Assembly: GCA_018524725.1 (NCBI GenBank)
Contig: JAEUWP010000125.1
Span: forward strand, 1-64,000
Reading direction: 5' to 3'
Origin: Podaxis mareebaensis
Taxonomy: Eukaryota; Basidiomycota; Agaricomycetes; Agaricales; Agaricaceae
DNA: 64,000 nt
The notes beneath the pieces were generated by a model that saw only the letters and a list, made by a program, of their open reading frames with translations, was not told where the DNA came from and made no database searches. The position numbers were made by a program, and so were the translations under genes. Of the stretch, positions 1-12,748 are shown one piece after another; position 1 is the first letter of the stretch, and every line of letters starts with the position of its first letter.

Positions 1-1798
1 GGACCTCTGCTCGTCTCACTTACAAGGATAGGCTCCGACTTAGGCGTCGCTCAGCCAAAGAAGAAACCTTGTAACAACATATCTCCCAGTCCATTATCTG
101 ATGTAATTCAGTAGTTTCCTACCAAAAGTTAATAAGCACCCTCTTCATATGATCTAATTCCTCCTCCTCAGGGTTCTCAGTCTCCTCAGGTTCTTTGGAG
201 TTCACAATATTCATAACATTCTCAGCTAGAGAAAGGGACTAATCTTATGAGCTCAGTCTTAAGGAAGATATAGCAGTCAAGCTACAGGTATTGTTATGAA
301 CTTAGTAAATGTTCACTATACATTTACTAATTTTGTTTTCACTCTATTTGTCTCTTGTTTTATTTGAAAGCTTTAATCTTTAGTTTGTTTGTTCTATATC
401 TTTCTTTCCTACAACTATGCTTATGTAATATCAAAAGTCGTATGACTTTTACGGATTGATAAGCTTTCACCTTATTATTAGAAAAGAAGACTTCTTTGAT
501 AAAGAACTTTTTGTATTGAACTATTATTAGTTGAATCATGCTTCCTTTGTTCCGAGTCAATCTCCAAGTTGAGCCTTGGTACCTTAAGAACTTCCAGAAA
601 GTTCTAATGTAGATATATATTTAGATACATTGTAAAGTATATAAGTCGTTGATACTAACAAGTAGAAAGCATCGTTTCTACTTGGTTAGGTGGAGACTCG
701 AATATAAGTCTTTATCAACAATAAGTGATACAATTTAAGTTGTCTCTATAATATCTATCGCTCTCTAAGTTGCTTGAAGTCTTTATATTGAGGAAGTAGA
801 CATATTGTGCAACTATAAGTAATAGTTATCTTGACGCGTTGACTCAGTCAGTGCTTAAAGGTAATCTATCCATTAGTACACGAGAAGTCTCCTTTGATAC
901 GATCTTTGGATATGTATCGGGCCTCTTTATGGACCGAAGCAGCCTCACTATAACAGGTATTCCCTAAGATGTAGTACAAGGCCTGAGAATATATTAAGAT
1001 AAGGCAGAGCTCTCTAGTGGCAATAAGAAAGTTAAGTAGATATAGTAGTCAATACCTATATATTGTACTGGGATAACAACAGAGATAGAACTAAGGAACT
1101 ATAAGAGAGGACAAAGAATATATACTAGGTATAGTATCCTAATATAGAAGGCTATCTATGGCATTCAGATATTAATTATAATTATGACTAAGCCCAGGGT
1201 AGGTTGATGATCTATATATCATAAAAGGAAAAATAAAAGAGATAATACTAAAGCAAAAAATAAATATAGTATAGACTACAAATAAGAAATAACTGATGGC
1301 CAAAGGATGAGACAAGGCAAAGACAAAATATAGGTGAATGAGAGGGAAAGCATAGGATGTGAGAAGTATGAATAACTATGATAATTATAATATCTATCCT
1401 AACTTAGAAACTATTTGCAATAAATAATTTTAACATGAGTAGTAAAGGCTCTATGATATATTAGGATGCTCTAGAGTTCTGGGTGCATTGGCATCCAATT
1501 GCACCTGGAATTTTGTTCATTGGATCAAACTAGTTGCTAGGGCATATTAGTACTCTATGAGCTATTGAGAAACTGTTGAATAGCTAGAAGTATTAGAATA
1601 GTCTTGTATCTTACTATATGTAGTCCAAGATGTAGCCCAAGGCAGTATGAAGGAATGAACCAGGAATCAATAATGAGTAGTAATAATATGGAAAGCCACT
1701 ATAAGGGCCCAGCTCTTACATATAAGAACTAGCCTTGAAATTATGTATGTAAACTTTCATACAATTTTATTGAGATTTGAGTCCAGAAATCACAGAAA
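1..1798. other. AT-rich gene-free block
   Basis: This stretch is visibly AT-rich, with many TATA and ATAT runs, and all frames are broken by stops. Composition changes sharply near position 1900, where normal GC content and codon-like sequence begin. No LTR, terminal repeat or recognisable transposon protein was seen. It looks like decayed mobile-element sequence or heterochromatin-like spacer, but that is inference. Confidence 0.5.
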
Positions 1799-2622
1799 AT
1801 GATTTGGTGCTCACTTAAAACTAACTTGGCCAATAACATCCTGGAACAGGTTAAGCACCCAGTACATGCCAGCAATTCTACAATGGAACTAATATATTTC
1901 AAGTTGGAGTCACACACTCACAAACTGGTGGAAACTTCTGTACCTCAGTGCCCACCAACTTTCTTTATGCCCCCCTACAACACCATTTCTAATCCAACCA
2001 ATCCGACTCAATTCCGAATGTGCCAACCCCACTTTCGACATCCCTTCCCTGCCTCGGCATCTTACTTCCCTGCCCCCCCATCAACGAAAGCGGCATTTCC
2101 CGAAACTGACGTCGCCATAAGGAGCATTTCCCCACGTGGGATCCATGCTGTTCCAAAGATAGCACCAGACGAGCTGATTACATCGAATCGATGATGCTGA
2201 TCTCTCACCCAAAGCCCTTTCTTTGTCCCTCATTCCACACCCCCCTTCGTCCTTCTGTCCCCTGGATTCTCCGTATTGAACCATACGGATACGGATTAAG
2301 CACCCGGTGTGGTCTCGACCCGAGGTTCATTTAGGTTGATTGGTGATCAAAACGAAGGCTTGGAAGGTTTGTTCCAACGATATCTGGAATCGGCTTCTTC
2401 TTGTTGTCGGCGTGAGCGGCACGCTTTGGCTCTCAGTGTTGCGCTGAGACGCGGCGTTGGGTGAATCGTAAGATTCAAAACTTGATTGGATGACTCCGAA
2501 CCTTTTGGTGTGTATTGATGAATCTCGTTTGATTCTTTTGAGTCCAACCATTTCGATGTTCAGATCCAGACATAAGAGATATACTTACACCATAAACCCG
2601 ATCTCCCCATCGGCATCATATC
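1799..2622. other. Upstream region of the F-box gene
   Basis: This is a transition from AT-rich sequence to ordinary composition. Short overlapping frames on both strands share no motif with any family I know. It probably holds the promoter and 5' leader of the F-box gene that starts at 2623. No clear TATA box position could be assigned. Confidence 0.35.
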
Positions 2623-4335
2623 ATGGCACTCTGGGACCTCCATCATACGTTTCCCACTGAATTGCTCTCCGAAATATTTCTCCATCTCATCGCATCCCCG
2701 TCTGCCTCTTCACCGACACCAACAAACACAATCCATCACCCTCTCCTCGTTTCGCACGTCTGCACCCATTGGCGCACGGCAGCCCTCACGACACCGCGTC
2801 TCTGGGCACGACTCTTCATTCAACTAAGTCTACACAAAGCCGAGTCCCAGGCTTCCCTTATCCGCACCTGGATGGAACGTTCCGGTGGGTGTCCGTTAAC
2901 GGTCTATGTATTCTGGGAGGATCCTCCGTTTGCGCCAAGTCACCCTGCGCTGGAGTGCTTAGTAAAGCATTCAGCGAGATGGAAATCTATGTTTTTTTAT
3001 CTGCCGTTTGATGTATTCAAGAGGTTTGGGAGGATTGTGGGTAAGGTGCCGTTATTGACGGAATTGAGTCTGGGGACAGGGACTGATGCGCAAGAAATGG
3101 TTTTCAGTGGGGATGATAGTGAGGACAGCGACGGTGAGGATGGCGATGAAGAGGATGGCGACCATGATGATGATACTGCAAATCGGGATAAGAATGACCG
3201 TGAATATCAACTCGAGATGTTCAAGATCGCACCAAAGTTGACAAGCCTGGAATGCGTCAATATATCTCCATTCCTGTTCTCATTCCCCTGGTGTAATCTC
3301 ACGAACATCCCCATCATGGCCGTGACGATTGAGGAATGCCTTTCCATCCTACGACAATCAACCTCTCTTCAAAAAGCCGGATTCATCTTCCTCACTACGC
3401 CCTCCTCCCCCAGTCTCCCACACAACACTAGCACCGCACGAGGCCTCAAGTCGATTCACCACCCCTCCCTCACACACTTCTCAATCCTCACGTCACCCTG
3501 GGACGAATCGATAGACCTCACACCCCTTTTCCCACTCCTCTCCCTCCCAAATCTTCTCTCCCTGACAATATGTAACCTCAAATCACATTTCGGTACTTCG
3601 GGTTTCACAAGTTTCCTTTCTCGTCTGTACTCACTACAGACCCTCCATTTACGTAAAACGGCACTGTCGGATCAGAACCTCGTCGCGGGTCTAAGAGTGG
3701 TACCAAGCGTAGAAAAGCTGGTTGTACATCCGTTAAAGGAAGGGCACGGGCCACCGAGCGTAACAGAAGTCGTGTTTGACGAGTTAAGGTGGAAGAGCTG
3801 GGTCGTCGACGGGGAGTATGCCGAATTTGACGAGAACGGTGAGGACGAGGACGGAAGCGACGAAGAGAGGAGCGACAGAGAAAATGGATCAGATAGAGGG
3901 AGGAGAAACCGCTCGGGTTCTGGGTTGCCGCTCCTCCCGAAGCTGACCTCCATTGAAGTCAAGCTAGACAACACGATCGCGGACGCGTTCATTCACATGG
4001 TCCATTCCCGCCGTACGAGCGTGCATTTCCCAAGTAAACCATACCGCTATCGAAGAGCAAAGTCACCACGAGAGGACGGCGAGGAAGAGCCGAGGGGGCT
4101 TGTGGTGGCAGCGAAGGACGGGGAAGAGGAGGACAGCGGGGACGAAGATGATATTGATAAACCATCAATATTGGAGCATGTGCGGATACGGTATTCGGAG
4201 CCACTCCATCCACAGTTCATTTCTGAGTTCGAGGACTTGCAAAGAGATGGGTTGAAACTTGAGTTGGATTATATAGGCGAAAACGGTGGCATCGAATTCG
4301 TACGTCTTCTTTCCTCTCCCTTTCATGGGCGCTGA
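2623..4335 (+). CDS. F-box protein with acidic tracts (570 aa)
   Basis: This is a single-exon gene. Residues about 8-65 form an F-box: FPTELLSEIFLHL, then LLVSHVCTHWRTAAL and TPRLWARL, the pattern common in mushroom F-box proteins. F-box proteins recruit substrates to SCF (Skp1-cullin) ubiquitin ligases. The middle has leucine-rich stretches (LPNLLSLTICNLKSHF, LYSLQTLHLRKTAL) suggesting an irregular LRR substrate-binding surface. Three acidic, probably disordered inserts interrupt it: residues about 164-190, around 400-425, and around 485-510. The start chosen is the first ATG and puts the F-box at the N-terminus, where it belongs. These families expand rapidly in Agaricomycetes, so the substrate cannot be inferred. 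A short 3' intron near the stop cannot be excluded. Confidence 0.8.
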   Translation: MALWDLHHTFPTELLSEIFLHLIASPSASSPTPTNTIHHPLLVSHVCTHWRTAALTTPRLWARLFIQLSLHKAESQASLIRTWMERSGGCPLTVYVFWEDPPFAPSHPALECLVKHSARWKSMFFYLPFDVFKRFGRIVGKVPLLTELSLGTGTDAQEMVFSGDDSEDSDGEDGDEEDGDHDDDTANRDKNDREYQLEMFKIAPKLTSLECVNISPFLFSFPWCNLTNIPIMAVTIEECLSILRQSTSLQKAGFIFLTTPSSPSLPHNTSTARGLKSIHHPSLTHFSILTSPWDESIDLTPLFPLLSLPNLLSLTICNLKSHFGTSGFTSFLSRLYSLQTLHLRKTALSDQNLVAGLRVVPSVEKLVVHPLKEGHGPPSVTEVVFDELRWKSWVVDGEYAEFDENGEDEDGSDEERSDRENGSDRGRRNRSGSGLPLLPKLTSIEVKLDNTIADAFIHMVHSRRTSVHFPSKPYRYRRAKSPREDGEEEPRGLVVAAKDGEEEDSGDEDDIDKPSILEHVRIRYSEPLHPQFISEFEDLQRDGLKLELDYIGENGGIEFVRLLSSPFHGR

Positions 4336-4498
4336 GATTGAGGGACCTTGTCGACCTTGTTGCAGAACCTCGCTTAAATTCAAAAATCCAACCCTCCTTT
4401 CTGACCTTTTCTCGCCTCTGACTTTCATTTCCTTGGTTTTCGGATGTCGATTTTTTCTGATGATAGACAAGATTGTGGGATATAGACTGATGTGTTTT

Positions 4499-6996
4499 AC
4501 ATTGTATGCTTTTCGTTCGTCTGAATTGTTACTCTATGCATCTCATTTTTACCACATGCACGCCTTTACATTTTGTACAATACGTCAATCATATCACCCC
4601 TGCTCAGTCGTCCTTTCCCTTATGGTGCCACCCCTGCTGTCAACGTACACACCTCAAAGCGGAGCAGAGACTATTCCATGAACGTCCACTCTCAGCGCGC
4701 ACCTTGTAATGATCGCACGTTACGATCAGCTGTGCACATTTCTGGAAAGGTTTCCGTGATCCACGCTGGACTTGGTAAGACGATTTCCCTATAATCTGTC
4801 ATTGTCTGTACTTCAGCCGCCCAAGAACTGGTCTCGGAAGTCCAATCATCAGAGCACACGATTCTTGAAGCAATCTATGTTTACATCCTAGGCGCCAACG
4901 TACATTTGGGGCAGATGCGGCTCGGGAAAAAGCAAACCCAAGACCCTGGATTCACAAAACAGAGGCCCGTAACAGGATCAGATAATGTGCGTCTCATCGG
5001 AGGTAATCATAACCGAGGCAGCAACATAAAGGCAACAAATGGTCCAGTACCACTTCCCAGCGCCTAAATACCACCCTCTCAAAGTCGCCCACTCTGCCTT
5101 CCTCTTGGTGTTGCACTACCATCCAGCACCGCACCATGCCGTTCCGTGAGGGAGGGTATTGTTTTGCAATCAATAATGTAAAGATGTATGACGTACAAGG
5201 AAAACCCTCTCAGCCCCCTCCCCAAACCACCCAAGGTGGATATTGTGTGTGCTATGCCCCCTGCCCTGCGTGGATCCCTGGGCGCCATCGATACACCAAA
5301 TCGCTACCCATCGACGTGCGGCCAGCGCTGTTCAAAGCATCGACGATGTCCCAAACCCAAATGTTGAGGGATGGCCCATTTACACCTCGTCGCCTGTAAA
5401 ATCGGATTCCGTAGCATCTCTAACATTGTCGGTGACACACAGCCCAAAATGGATCTGTGGGAAGAAATTCATATCTTCGTGGTGGACGTCTTACTTCGGC
5501 AGCTCTACTTGCATCTCTTGTTCCGACTTCCCTCTTCTTACTTCTCCCGCGTTTATCGGGTATTCAAAGATGCCACTCTGTCACTTGTGGAAATCAAAGA
5601 CATGGGCCTTCGAGTTGTGGCTGAAGATGTGAAGGTCTTACAGGTCCACATAGCAAACCTCGAACGCGGTCCCAGTCCTCTAGAAATACTCCCGCCCGCA
5701 TATGTAAAACTCAAGGAAAGATGGGAGGCATTGACCGATGGCCTCTTGGAGGAATGGAAGACTCTAAATATCATCTCTGGCTTATTAGTAACGCAAGTAA
5801 ATAGACAACCCAGCACCTGGAATATCTTTCTCATTGTTCTCTATAGAGGTATTCTGACAGTGTTGCAAATCCCGTCCGCCTTGGACGATCCTGTTATACG
5901 ATACCTTGCACTCTGGTCCCTTCTCTCCGCGCTCTTGACCTTGCTATATGGATGTTTATTTATCGCCTAAACGTCGAAGATGCGAAAAGCTTATGTAGCG
6001 GCTGAATGGGCTCTGGTGGATACACTTACTGTTACTTATGTGGAAACTTGGCCATTAAGTCTAGTCTTTCTGTAGGAAATACTGAAGTACCGGTCGTTCT
6101 TCTGGAATGTTGGTGTCATATTAGCTATGCCAGTCGTCTGGATAACCTGGTGTGTCCATAGCCTCCCTCATGCGCGAAACTTGAAGCTCAAGGACCTTCT
6201 TTATTAGGTCTATTACTACTTTTATCGCCTGCGCCGCGTGCTTTATGTGGCGATTTAAACGACCGGACTCTTCAGGAGAAGTCATGCCTTCCGTAGCCCC
6301 TGGGACAGAACTGGGCTTCCGCATCTTTATAAGCGCTGTTTTGGTGATCGGCTTGATTTATGGAATCCTGATCTTTCTCACCCTCCAGTGCTATGGCCAA
6401 GAGATGGGCAAAGCCTGGTCAGAACGTGCCGATAGAGTGCTCATCGAGCACGCCGAGCGGCGTTCCACGAAGCCCTCTCATGCGGATTCTAGCTCTTTGT
6501 CGTCTTCGACATCTCTAGCTATCCTCGCCGCTGAGAATATAGCGGTGTCCACGGCAATCCAAGGACGAAACTTCGAATGATATCTACAGGAAATGACGTC
6601 GCCCAACGAAGCTCAAGCCCAGTCCCCATATTCAACTTCTGTATAGGCGCCTCGGGCACTTAACTCGTTGGGTCGAGAACACTCGTGGTGTGGTAGGTCA
6701 GCGGAATACATGAGGCGGAAGGAAGCGCGTGTTTCAGTAAAAATTCCAGGGATACGGCTTATGTACACGGCTCGCTCTCAACCTGACGGTCCTGCGTCCG
6801 CGATCTCATCCCCTTTCTCTCCTACCTCGGTGAACGTACTACAATCCCAAAGCCTATTTTATCGGAGTGTTCATTTGTTTCCCTTCCTCTTCATTACATC
6901 TCGGTTCAATAGTGTTATTTGTTTCTTCCTTCCCTAGTCTTTCCTTCTTATCGGTGGATGTGCACTTCCGTGAACATTCCGAATTCTATGTTTGAC
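4499..6996 (+). repeat. Tandem duplication unit A
   Basis: This is the first copy of a large direct repeat. Its left edge (position 4499, beginning ACATTGTATGCTTTTCGTTC) matches the left edge of unit B at about 6996. Its body, including a broken gene at 5136-6646 and the downstream non-coding tail, matches 9130-11095. Similarity runs through coding and non-coding sequence alike, so this is a segmental duplication and not just related genes. Divergence is substantial, with many substitutions and small indels, so the event is old. Confidence 0.8.
5136..6646 (+). pseudogene. Membrane-protein pseudogene, copy A
   Basis: This is homologous along its length to copy B at 9205-10724. Conserved blocks include MPFREGGYCFAINN, SIDDVPNPNVEGWPIYTSS, DLLRQLYLHLLFRLP-like segments, WEALTDGLLEEWKTLNIISG, several hydrophobic helices, and a C-terminal helix GFRIFISAVLVIGLIYGIL. 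Against copy B there is a 1-base deletion near 5265, another frame change near 5435-5450, a TAA at about 5968 where B has CAG, a TAG at about 6073 where B has TGG, and a 1-base loss near 6575. Two of these can be bypassed by no sensible intron. The probable intron at about 5790-5847 is shared with copy B. The product family is unknown, a multi-pass membrane protein. I call it a pseudogene because the lesions accumulate along the gene. Confidence 0.7.
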
Positions 6997-7653
6997 ATTG
7001 TATGCTCCCCGCTCGTTTGAATTGTTACTCTATGCATCTCATTTTTACCACATGTACGCCTTTACATTTTGTACAATACGTCAATCGTATCACACCTGCT
7101 CTGTCATCTTTTCTCTTGTGGTGCCACCCCCCACTGTCGATGTATATATTCAAAGTGGAGAAGAACTATTACCTGAGCGTCCACTCTTGCAACTCACCAA
7201 GTATCCAGTAAGATCGGGACACTCTTAGCGCGTACCTTGTCATGTTACGATCAGCGAGTACAAATTTCTGAAAAGGTTTCCGCGGTCTATGCTGGGCTTG
7301 GTAACACAATTCCTCTGTAATCTGTCATTGTCTGTACTTTAGCCGCCCAAGAACTGGTCTCTGAATCCCAAATCGTGCCCTCTGTCTGGTAGATCTGACC
7401 CCTCGACCGAATACGTAATCCTTAACCGGCGTGTAATGGCCGCCTGTAAGTATTCGAGTACCGAATTGCATGATAGAAGCAATTTCTGTTTTCATTTTAG
7501 ACGCCAGTGCTCATTTAGGGCAGATATGACTTGCGGAGAAGCAAACTCAGGATCCTGGACTTACAAAAGAGACGGAATCGGACAATTTACGTTCCCATCG
7601 GAGATAATCACAACCGACGCGGCGACATTAAAGCAATAAGTGGTCAGGTATCA

Positions 7654-9135
7654 CATAGTATAGCGTTGCTATCGAGGGGTCAAATCCAGGTTGCCTCGAC
7701 AATTGCAAGCTCGGTGCCCACCTCGAAACGGCGAGGTGGGAATGGACCACATGGGGAACAATAGCGTACAGACGCGTCGCATTTACCGTCTTTATCTTCA
7801 TCACATTCAAATTTTCGTTTAATGCAACCTTGACCTTCAATGTACCAATATACAGCGTGATACCCATTCCAAATCTCAATGTACCTGAAATTTAGTTGCA
7901 TTCGCTTGGGCTACGACACTACGAGATGTATCAGCAATTCTATTCAAGCTTCAAAGGGGCTGTAGATCGTGGGCGGTGGGTTATGGGATATTTAATGAAG
8001 AGACGATGGCAGCGGTTCAACGAAAAGGGGGTGATGTGACTACTTCCGTCAGTCACGGGGCTTCAAACCGCACGAAGACGATCCCGCATCAAGACGTAGC
8101 ACAGAGAACGGGGAGTATAGTGTCAAGATAACGTAGAAAATAGCGGGAGAACTTGGTAACAGTAGAGACCGGAGAATTGATGGCGTCGTTGTTCGAGCCT
8201 CGAGACAGAGAGCCAGAGATTTAAGGAAAGTCGGGGTAAAATTCATTGCTGCATCCTATGGACAGGGGGGTATTTGTATGTTGGCTATGGTGAACGGAAG
8301 GCGCTGGGTTGTCCTAAATATGTATGGCTATGCGCAACTATCTACAACGCTTGCAACTCGAAAGGGGAAGGTAGATTGGTAGGGGTATGTCCATATGGTA
8401 TGTAGATGCGGAAACTCTTATGTTACGAAAGTTTTATCCTAAGTGTTCCGAGACTGAATATCTGGCGAACGGCTGATTGTGGTGCGGTGACAGACTGGCA
8501 GTCGGGGTATGTCGAATGTCTTTGGACAGTTTAGGAGGAGCGAGCCGGTTACCGATTATACGGTTAGCCGGTTCGCACTCTCCACATTTAATGTGGTGAT
8601 GACGGATAAGTTCGCTGATACTTTCAATTAGGATAATGAGGATAGGTACCCGCTACTTTACCATGCAGCTATGGATGTCTTGCCTGCACAAGTATCTGCT
8701 GTGTGAGTGTCCTGCGCAAGAGCCTTCTCTTTGGGTAAGGAGGCATGTACCCGGCTTCGCAATCGACTCGGTCGTCACCATTCTGGTGTTCTACAGTTTC
8801 TCAAAGGTAGACTCAATTCAGGGAGCCCAATTCAGGGAGTCTCGGTTCATCTCGGGTGGTCTTACTGAACCGATTTTGACGTCGATGACAACGATTCCGC
8901 TGATTTTGAAGATTTGACTTGGGAAACACGGTCTTTACTTGATCTCTGGTCTACCTTTTTTCGAGTATGAATAGTAGATATTTTTCATACCATTATTTTC
9001 GATCTGCCAATGCTATTGGCCGGGAAACGCCGGCTGAAGGCAGAATGACCTCAAGGTACCTCGCCTTGTAACAACTAGACGGCACGAGTCGTGACTGAAG
9101 CGTCGCCTCACCTCACCTCACGACGACACTAGCCA
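7654..9135. other. Block present only in duplication unit B
   Basis: About 1.48 kb sits between the conserved flanks GTATCAC (left) and ATACCACCC (right); unit A has only some 17 bp at the same place. It contains no convincing gene, no long terminal repeat and no clear terminal inverted repeat. A local repeated GCCGGTT motif occurs around 8540-8575. It may be an insertion into B or a deletion from A. Confidence 0.5.
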
Positions 9136-9204
9136 TATACCACCCTTCCAAAGCCGCCTATCCTACCTCCCTCTTAGCATTGTACTGCCATCCAGCACCG
9201 CACC

Positions 9205-10724
9205 ATGCCGTTCCGTGAGGGAGGATATTGTTTTGCGATCAATAATGCGAACATGTATGACGCAAAAGGAAACCCCCATCAGCCCCCTACCCAAACCACC
9301 CAAGGGGAGTACCGTGGGTGCTACTCCTCATACCCTTGTGTGGATCCCTGGGCACTATCGGTACACCAAATTGCCACCTACAGGCGTGCGGCCCACACCA
9401 TACAAAGTATCGACGATGTTCCAGACCCAGACGTTGAGGGATGGCCCATCTACACCTCCTCATCGCCTGCACAACCGGGTTCCGCAGGACTTCTAACGTT
9501 GTCCCCGTCTGATATCGGTGACGCACAGACCCAAAATGATCTGTGGGAAGACGTTCATATTTTTCTGGTGGACGTCCTACTTCGTCAGCTCTACCTGTAT
9601 CTTTTGTTCCGACTTCCTTCTCCTTATTTCTCCCGCGTTTATCGGGTATTCAAAGACCCCGACCTATCACTTGCGGAAATCAAAGATATGGGCCTTCGGG
9701 TTGCGGCTGAGGATATGAAGGCCTTGCAAGTTCGCATGGCAAACCTCAAACAAGATCCAAGGCCTCCAGAACTACTGCCGCCTGTATATGCAAAGCTCAA
9801 GGAAAGATGGGAGGCGTTGATTGATGGTCTCTTGAAGGAATGGAAAACTCTAAATATTATCTCGGGCTTATTAGTAACGTAGGTAGGCCGGCGACTCGAG
9901 ACCCAGAATCTCTTTCTCATTGTTCTTCTCCACAGAGGCATTCTGACGGTGTTGCAAATTCCGTCCGCCTTGGACGACTGTTACTCGGTATCTTGCACTT
10001 TGGTCCCTTCTCTCCGCGCTCTTAAGCTTACTATATGGATGTTTATTTGTCGCTCAGACCCCGAAGATACGGAAAGCCTACGTAGCAGCTGAATGGGCAC
10101 TGGTGGGTATGTTTATGCGGAGATTTGCGCAGCTAATCCTATTCTTGCTATGGGATATACTAAAGTATCGGTCGTTTTTCTGGAATATTGGAGTCATGTT
10201 AGCCATGCCAGTCGTCTGGATAACCTGGTGTGTCTTCAGCCTCGCCTGTGCAGGAAACACGAAGCTGAGGTTCCCTTTCTGTCAGGTCTATTTCCACCTT
10301 TATCGCCTGCATCGTATGCTTTATGTGGCGATTTAAACGTGACTCTTCAGGAGAAGCCATGTCCTTCGTAGCCCCCGGGACAGAACTTGGCTTCCGCATC
10401 TTTATAAGCGCCGTTTTGGTGATCGGCCTCATTTATGGAATCCTGATTTTTATTGCACTACAGCGCTATGGTGAAGAGATGGACAGAGCCTGGTCGGAAC
10501 GTGCTGATAGAGTGCTCATGGAGCAGGCCGAGCGGCGTCCCATGAAGTCCACTCATGCAGATTTTGGCTACTTGCCGTCTTCGACAACATCTCTAGCTAT
10601 TCTTACCCCTGAGAATGTAGCGATGTCCACCGCAATCGGAGGACATAACCTCGGACTATGTCGACAGTGGACGATGTCGCCCGACGAAGCTCAAGCCCAG
10701 TCCCCATATTCAACTCCCGTATAG
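9205..10724 (+). pseudogene. Multi-pass membrane protein of unknown family, copy B (probably broken)
   Basis: Exon 1 (9205 to about 9880) encodes a soluble N-terminal region with GYCFAINNANMYDAKG, NDLWEDVHIFLVDVLLRQLY and WEALIDGLLKEWKTLNIISG. A likely intron to about 9941 is followed by hydrophobic segments: LTVLQIPSAL, RYLALWSLLSALL, RRFAQLILFLLWDILKY, NIGVMLAMPVVWITW, FIACIVCFMW and GFRIFISAVLVIGLIYGILIF. Hence at least five membrane helices. Compared with copy A there is a 2-base deletion at about 9980 (gacgac-tgtta) that breaks the frame between LQIPSALDD and RYLALW; I found no splice choice that rescues it. The 3' exon 10323-10724 stays open, and an in-frame 3-base indel against copy A (near MWRFKR/DSSGE) suggests past selection on coding sequence. 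It is better preserved than copy A but probably not intact. The family is unrecognised. Confidence 0.55.
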
Positions 10725-11197
10725 ACGCCTCGGGCACTTAGCTCGTTGGGTTGGCCAGGGGTCGGTCTCAGTTGCGCCAGCGGAACACTCGTGTGGTAGA
10801 TTGGTGAAATACATGAGGCGAAAGGGAACGCGTATTCCAGCGAAAATTCCAGGGATACGGCTTACGTACACGGCTCGCTCTCAACTGACGGTCCTGCGTC
10901 CGTGATCTCATCCCTTTTTCCCCTACCTCGGTGAATGTATTACAATCCAAAACCTGCTTTGTTGGAGTGTTCATTTGTTTCCCTTCCTTTTCATTCCATT
11001 TCGGTTCAATAGCGTTATTTGTCTCTTCCTTCCCCGGTTTTTCCTTCTTATCAATGGACGTGCATTTCTATGAACATTCCTAATTCTATATTTGACAAAA
11101 TGTGCCAATAACATCATCCCTGATGAGTCTTCTTGTCCCATCTGTCCACCGTCTCCATCAGTCTGCCATGCCCAAACAAAAAAAAAGTGAAACCAAC
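10725..11197. other. Tail of unit B and intergenic spacer
   Basis: This is the non-coding 3' tail of duplication unit B, matching 6647-6995, followed by about 100 bp before the convergent carrier gene stop codon at 11198. No additional gene is visible. Confidence 0.5.
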
Positions 11198-12444
11198 TCA
11201 CAAATCCATGAAGAACTTCCACAGAACTGAAAACATCAACCCCTGCAACCCATTGGCCAAGATCCTCGTCTTCAATCCGCGTCCCAACAACCCTTTCCAA
11301 CCGTCAACAGCGATTACCGCACGCGCAGCACTGAAGTAGCCGATACGAGTTTCGTTGACTTGTCTATATGTCTTGACTACGCGGAGAGAATTGGATACGG
11401 AATCCGATACGATGGATGCTGCGAATCCGATAAATGCTTGCCGGGAGAGCCGTCCTAGTGTGGTATCGCCAGGGGGGAGGACGTTTTGAAGGTAGTTATA
11501 TGTACCAAACCACTATTGTCGAAGAATTAGCGCTGGTCACGGATAATTGATCGAGGCGGTAGTATACCGGGTAGTGGCCAACAAAGGTCGCAGCTGCGGT
11601 GGCCAGTGCACCATACCAGAGGGTACCAATACCATACCTTCGTATCTAACAATAAGTCGTGACAATGTCAGTACCCCCGTAACTGAGAATATGCGGGCGT
11701 ACCCGGTCCTTCAAAATCCGGATCCCGGGCTTCCCCTGCGTCTGCAACGTTGTCTTCACCGTATCAATGGGTGTCAATATAATCCTAAATGCCGCCGCCG
11801 CAAGGGATGCGAACACAGTCTTCACATACTCAGGTAACCCGCGCGTATACGGATTTGAATTTAGTAGTGCGAGGATCCCAGCGTTCGCTGCAGTGTCACC
11901 GAACCTTGATACAGGACCTTGGATAAGTGCGGCAGTGAGTCCTTGGTAGTACCGTGTCCATCCACCGGAGTGATACAGAGTTTGGATGGCAGTGGTCGTA
12001 GAGGTACCGTAGCGGTACTGGTAATTCATTACAGTGCGTAGGGGCATGAGTGTGAGGACTTGGAGGATCATGGCAGCCGCTCCACTAAGGCCACCGCCAA
12101 TGGCAGATTTGAGCGCCTTTTTGAAGTCGAACTGAGGGACGATAAGGCTGCTGAATGCTTTCAGTTGAGGGGCGGTTACGTACGTCGGTGTCCCCCGTGT
12201 CGATGAGACCTTTGATCAACAGGCCTAGTGCAACTAGTCCTGCGACGACCAGGCCTGCGTACCAGGCTACTGATGACCTTGTCCACTCTGCGTCCTTTCC
12301 CTTCGCATTTGCACTCGAATCCGGAGTATCATGTGGGGATGGACTTTGCTCTGCACTCTCTAAGGCGGCCAGGTTCTCTTCGTCGGAGGGTTTAGCCAAC
12401 AAAGGTTGCCGCTCATCGGCGGGCGGTGTTGGCTGGGACGCCAT
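11198..12444 (-). CDS. SLC25-type carrier with N-terminal dileucine motif and extra TM segment (360 aa)
   Basis: Four exons on the minus strand: 12444-12184, 12131-11703, 11645-11568 and 11512-11198. The coding sum is 1083 nt, and all introns (52-57 bp) are GT-AG in phase. The second carrier repeat shows the family signature PIDTVK with downstream TQGK; the first (LMPLRTVMNYQYRYG) and third (SDSVSNSLRVVKTYRQ) are degenerate. SLC25 carriers exchange metabolites across the mitochondrial inner membrane and related membranes. Unusually, the first about 90 residues hold an acidic dileucine-type motif (DERQPLL) and an extra hydrophobic helix (WYAGLVVAGLVALGLLIKGLI), which is not the usual carrier start. 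This could mean a vacuolar or other non-mitochondrial location (inference). It is divergent from the GH43 gene, with 304 bp between start codons. Substrate unknown. Confidence 0.85.
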
Positions 12445-12748
12445 TGGGATGAGTCTCTGGAGGAAGAGGAAGAGTAAGATAGAGATACGGCATGCTGGGA
12501 CTGAAGTCGATACTTGAATGGAACCATCACGATGGTGGCATCATTACGATTACAAATATTATCATCTTCGGTTCTCATCCGACAGGTGTTTAAATCACGT
12601 TTTCCTTACTTTATGAACGATCCGATGCCGGCCCGGGCTTCTGACCTCTGACCACCACCATCTGCTTCTTATACATGGTTTATTCCGTCGCCAAAAACAA
12701 TATAAACACCTCACATGGCCAACATGAAAGGTCGACCAAAGGCCGCAC
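12445..12748. promoter_or_regulatory. Bidirectional promoter region, carrier and GH43
   Basis: This 304 bp spacer separates two divergent start codons and must hold both promoters. An ATATAAAC-like stretch at about 12700-12707, some 45 bp before the GH43 ATG, could be a TATA-type element. No specific regulator site was assigned. Confidence 0.4.

Larger units (their letters stand above)
6997..11095 (+). repeat. Tandem duplication unit B
   Basis: This is the second copy of the repeat that starts at 4499. It begins directly after unit A: the A/B junction reads TTTGACATTGTATGC and the far end of B reads ATTTGACAAAATG. Segments 6997-7650 match 4499-5045, and 9136-11095 match 5070-6995. Between them lies about 1.5 kb with no counterpart in unit A. 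Confidence 0.8.
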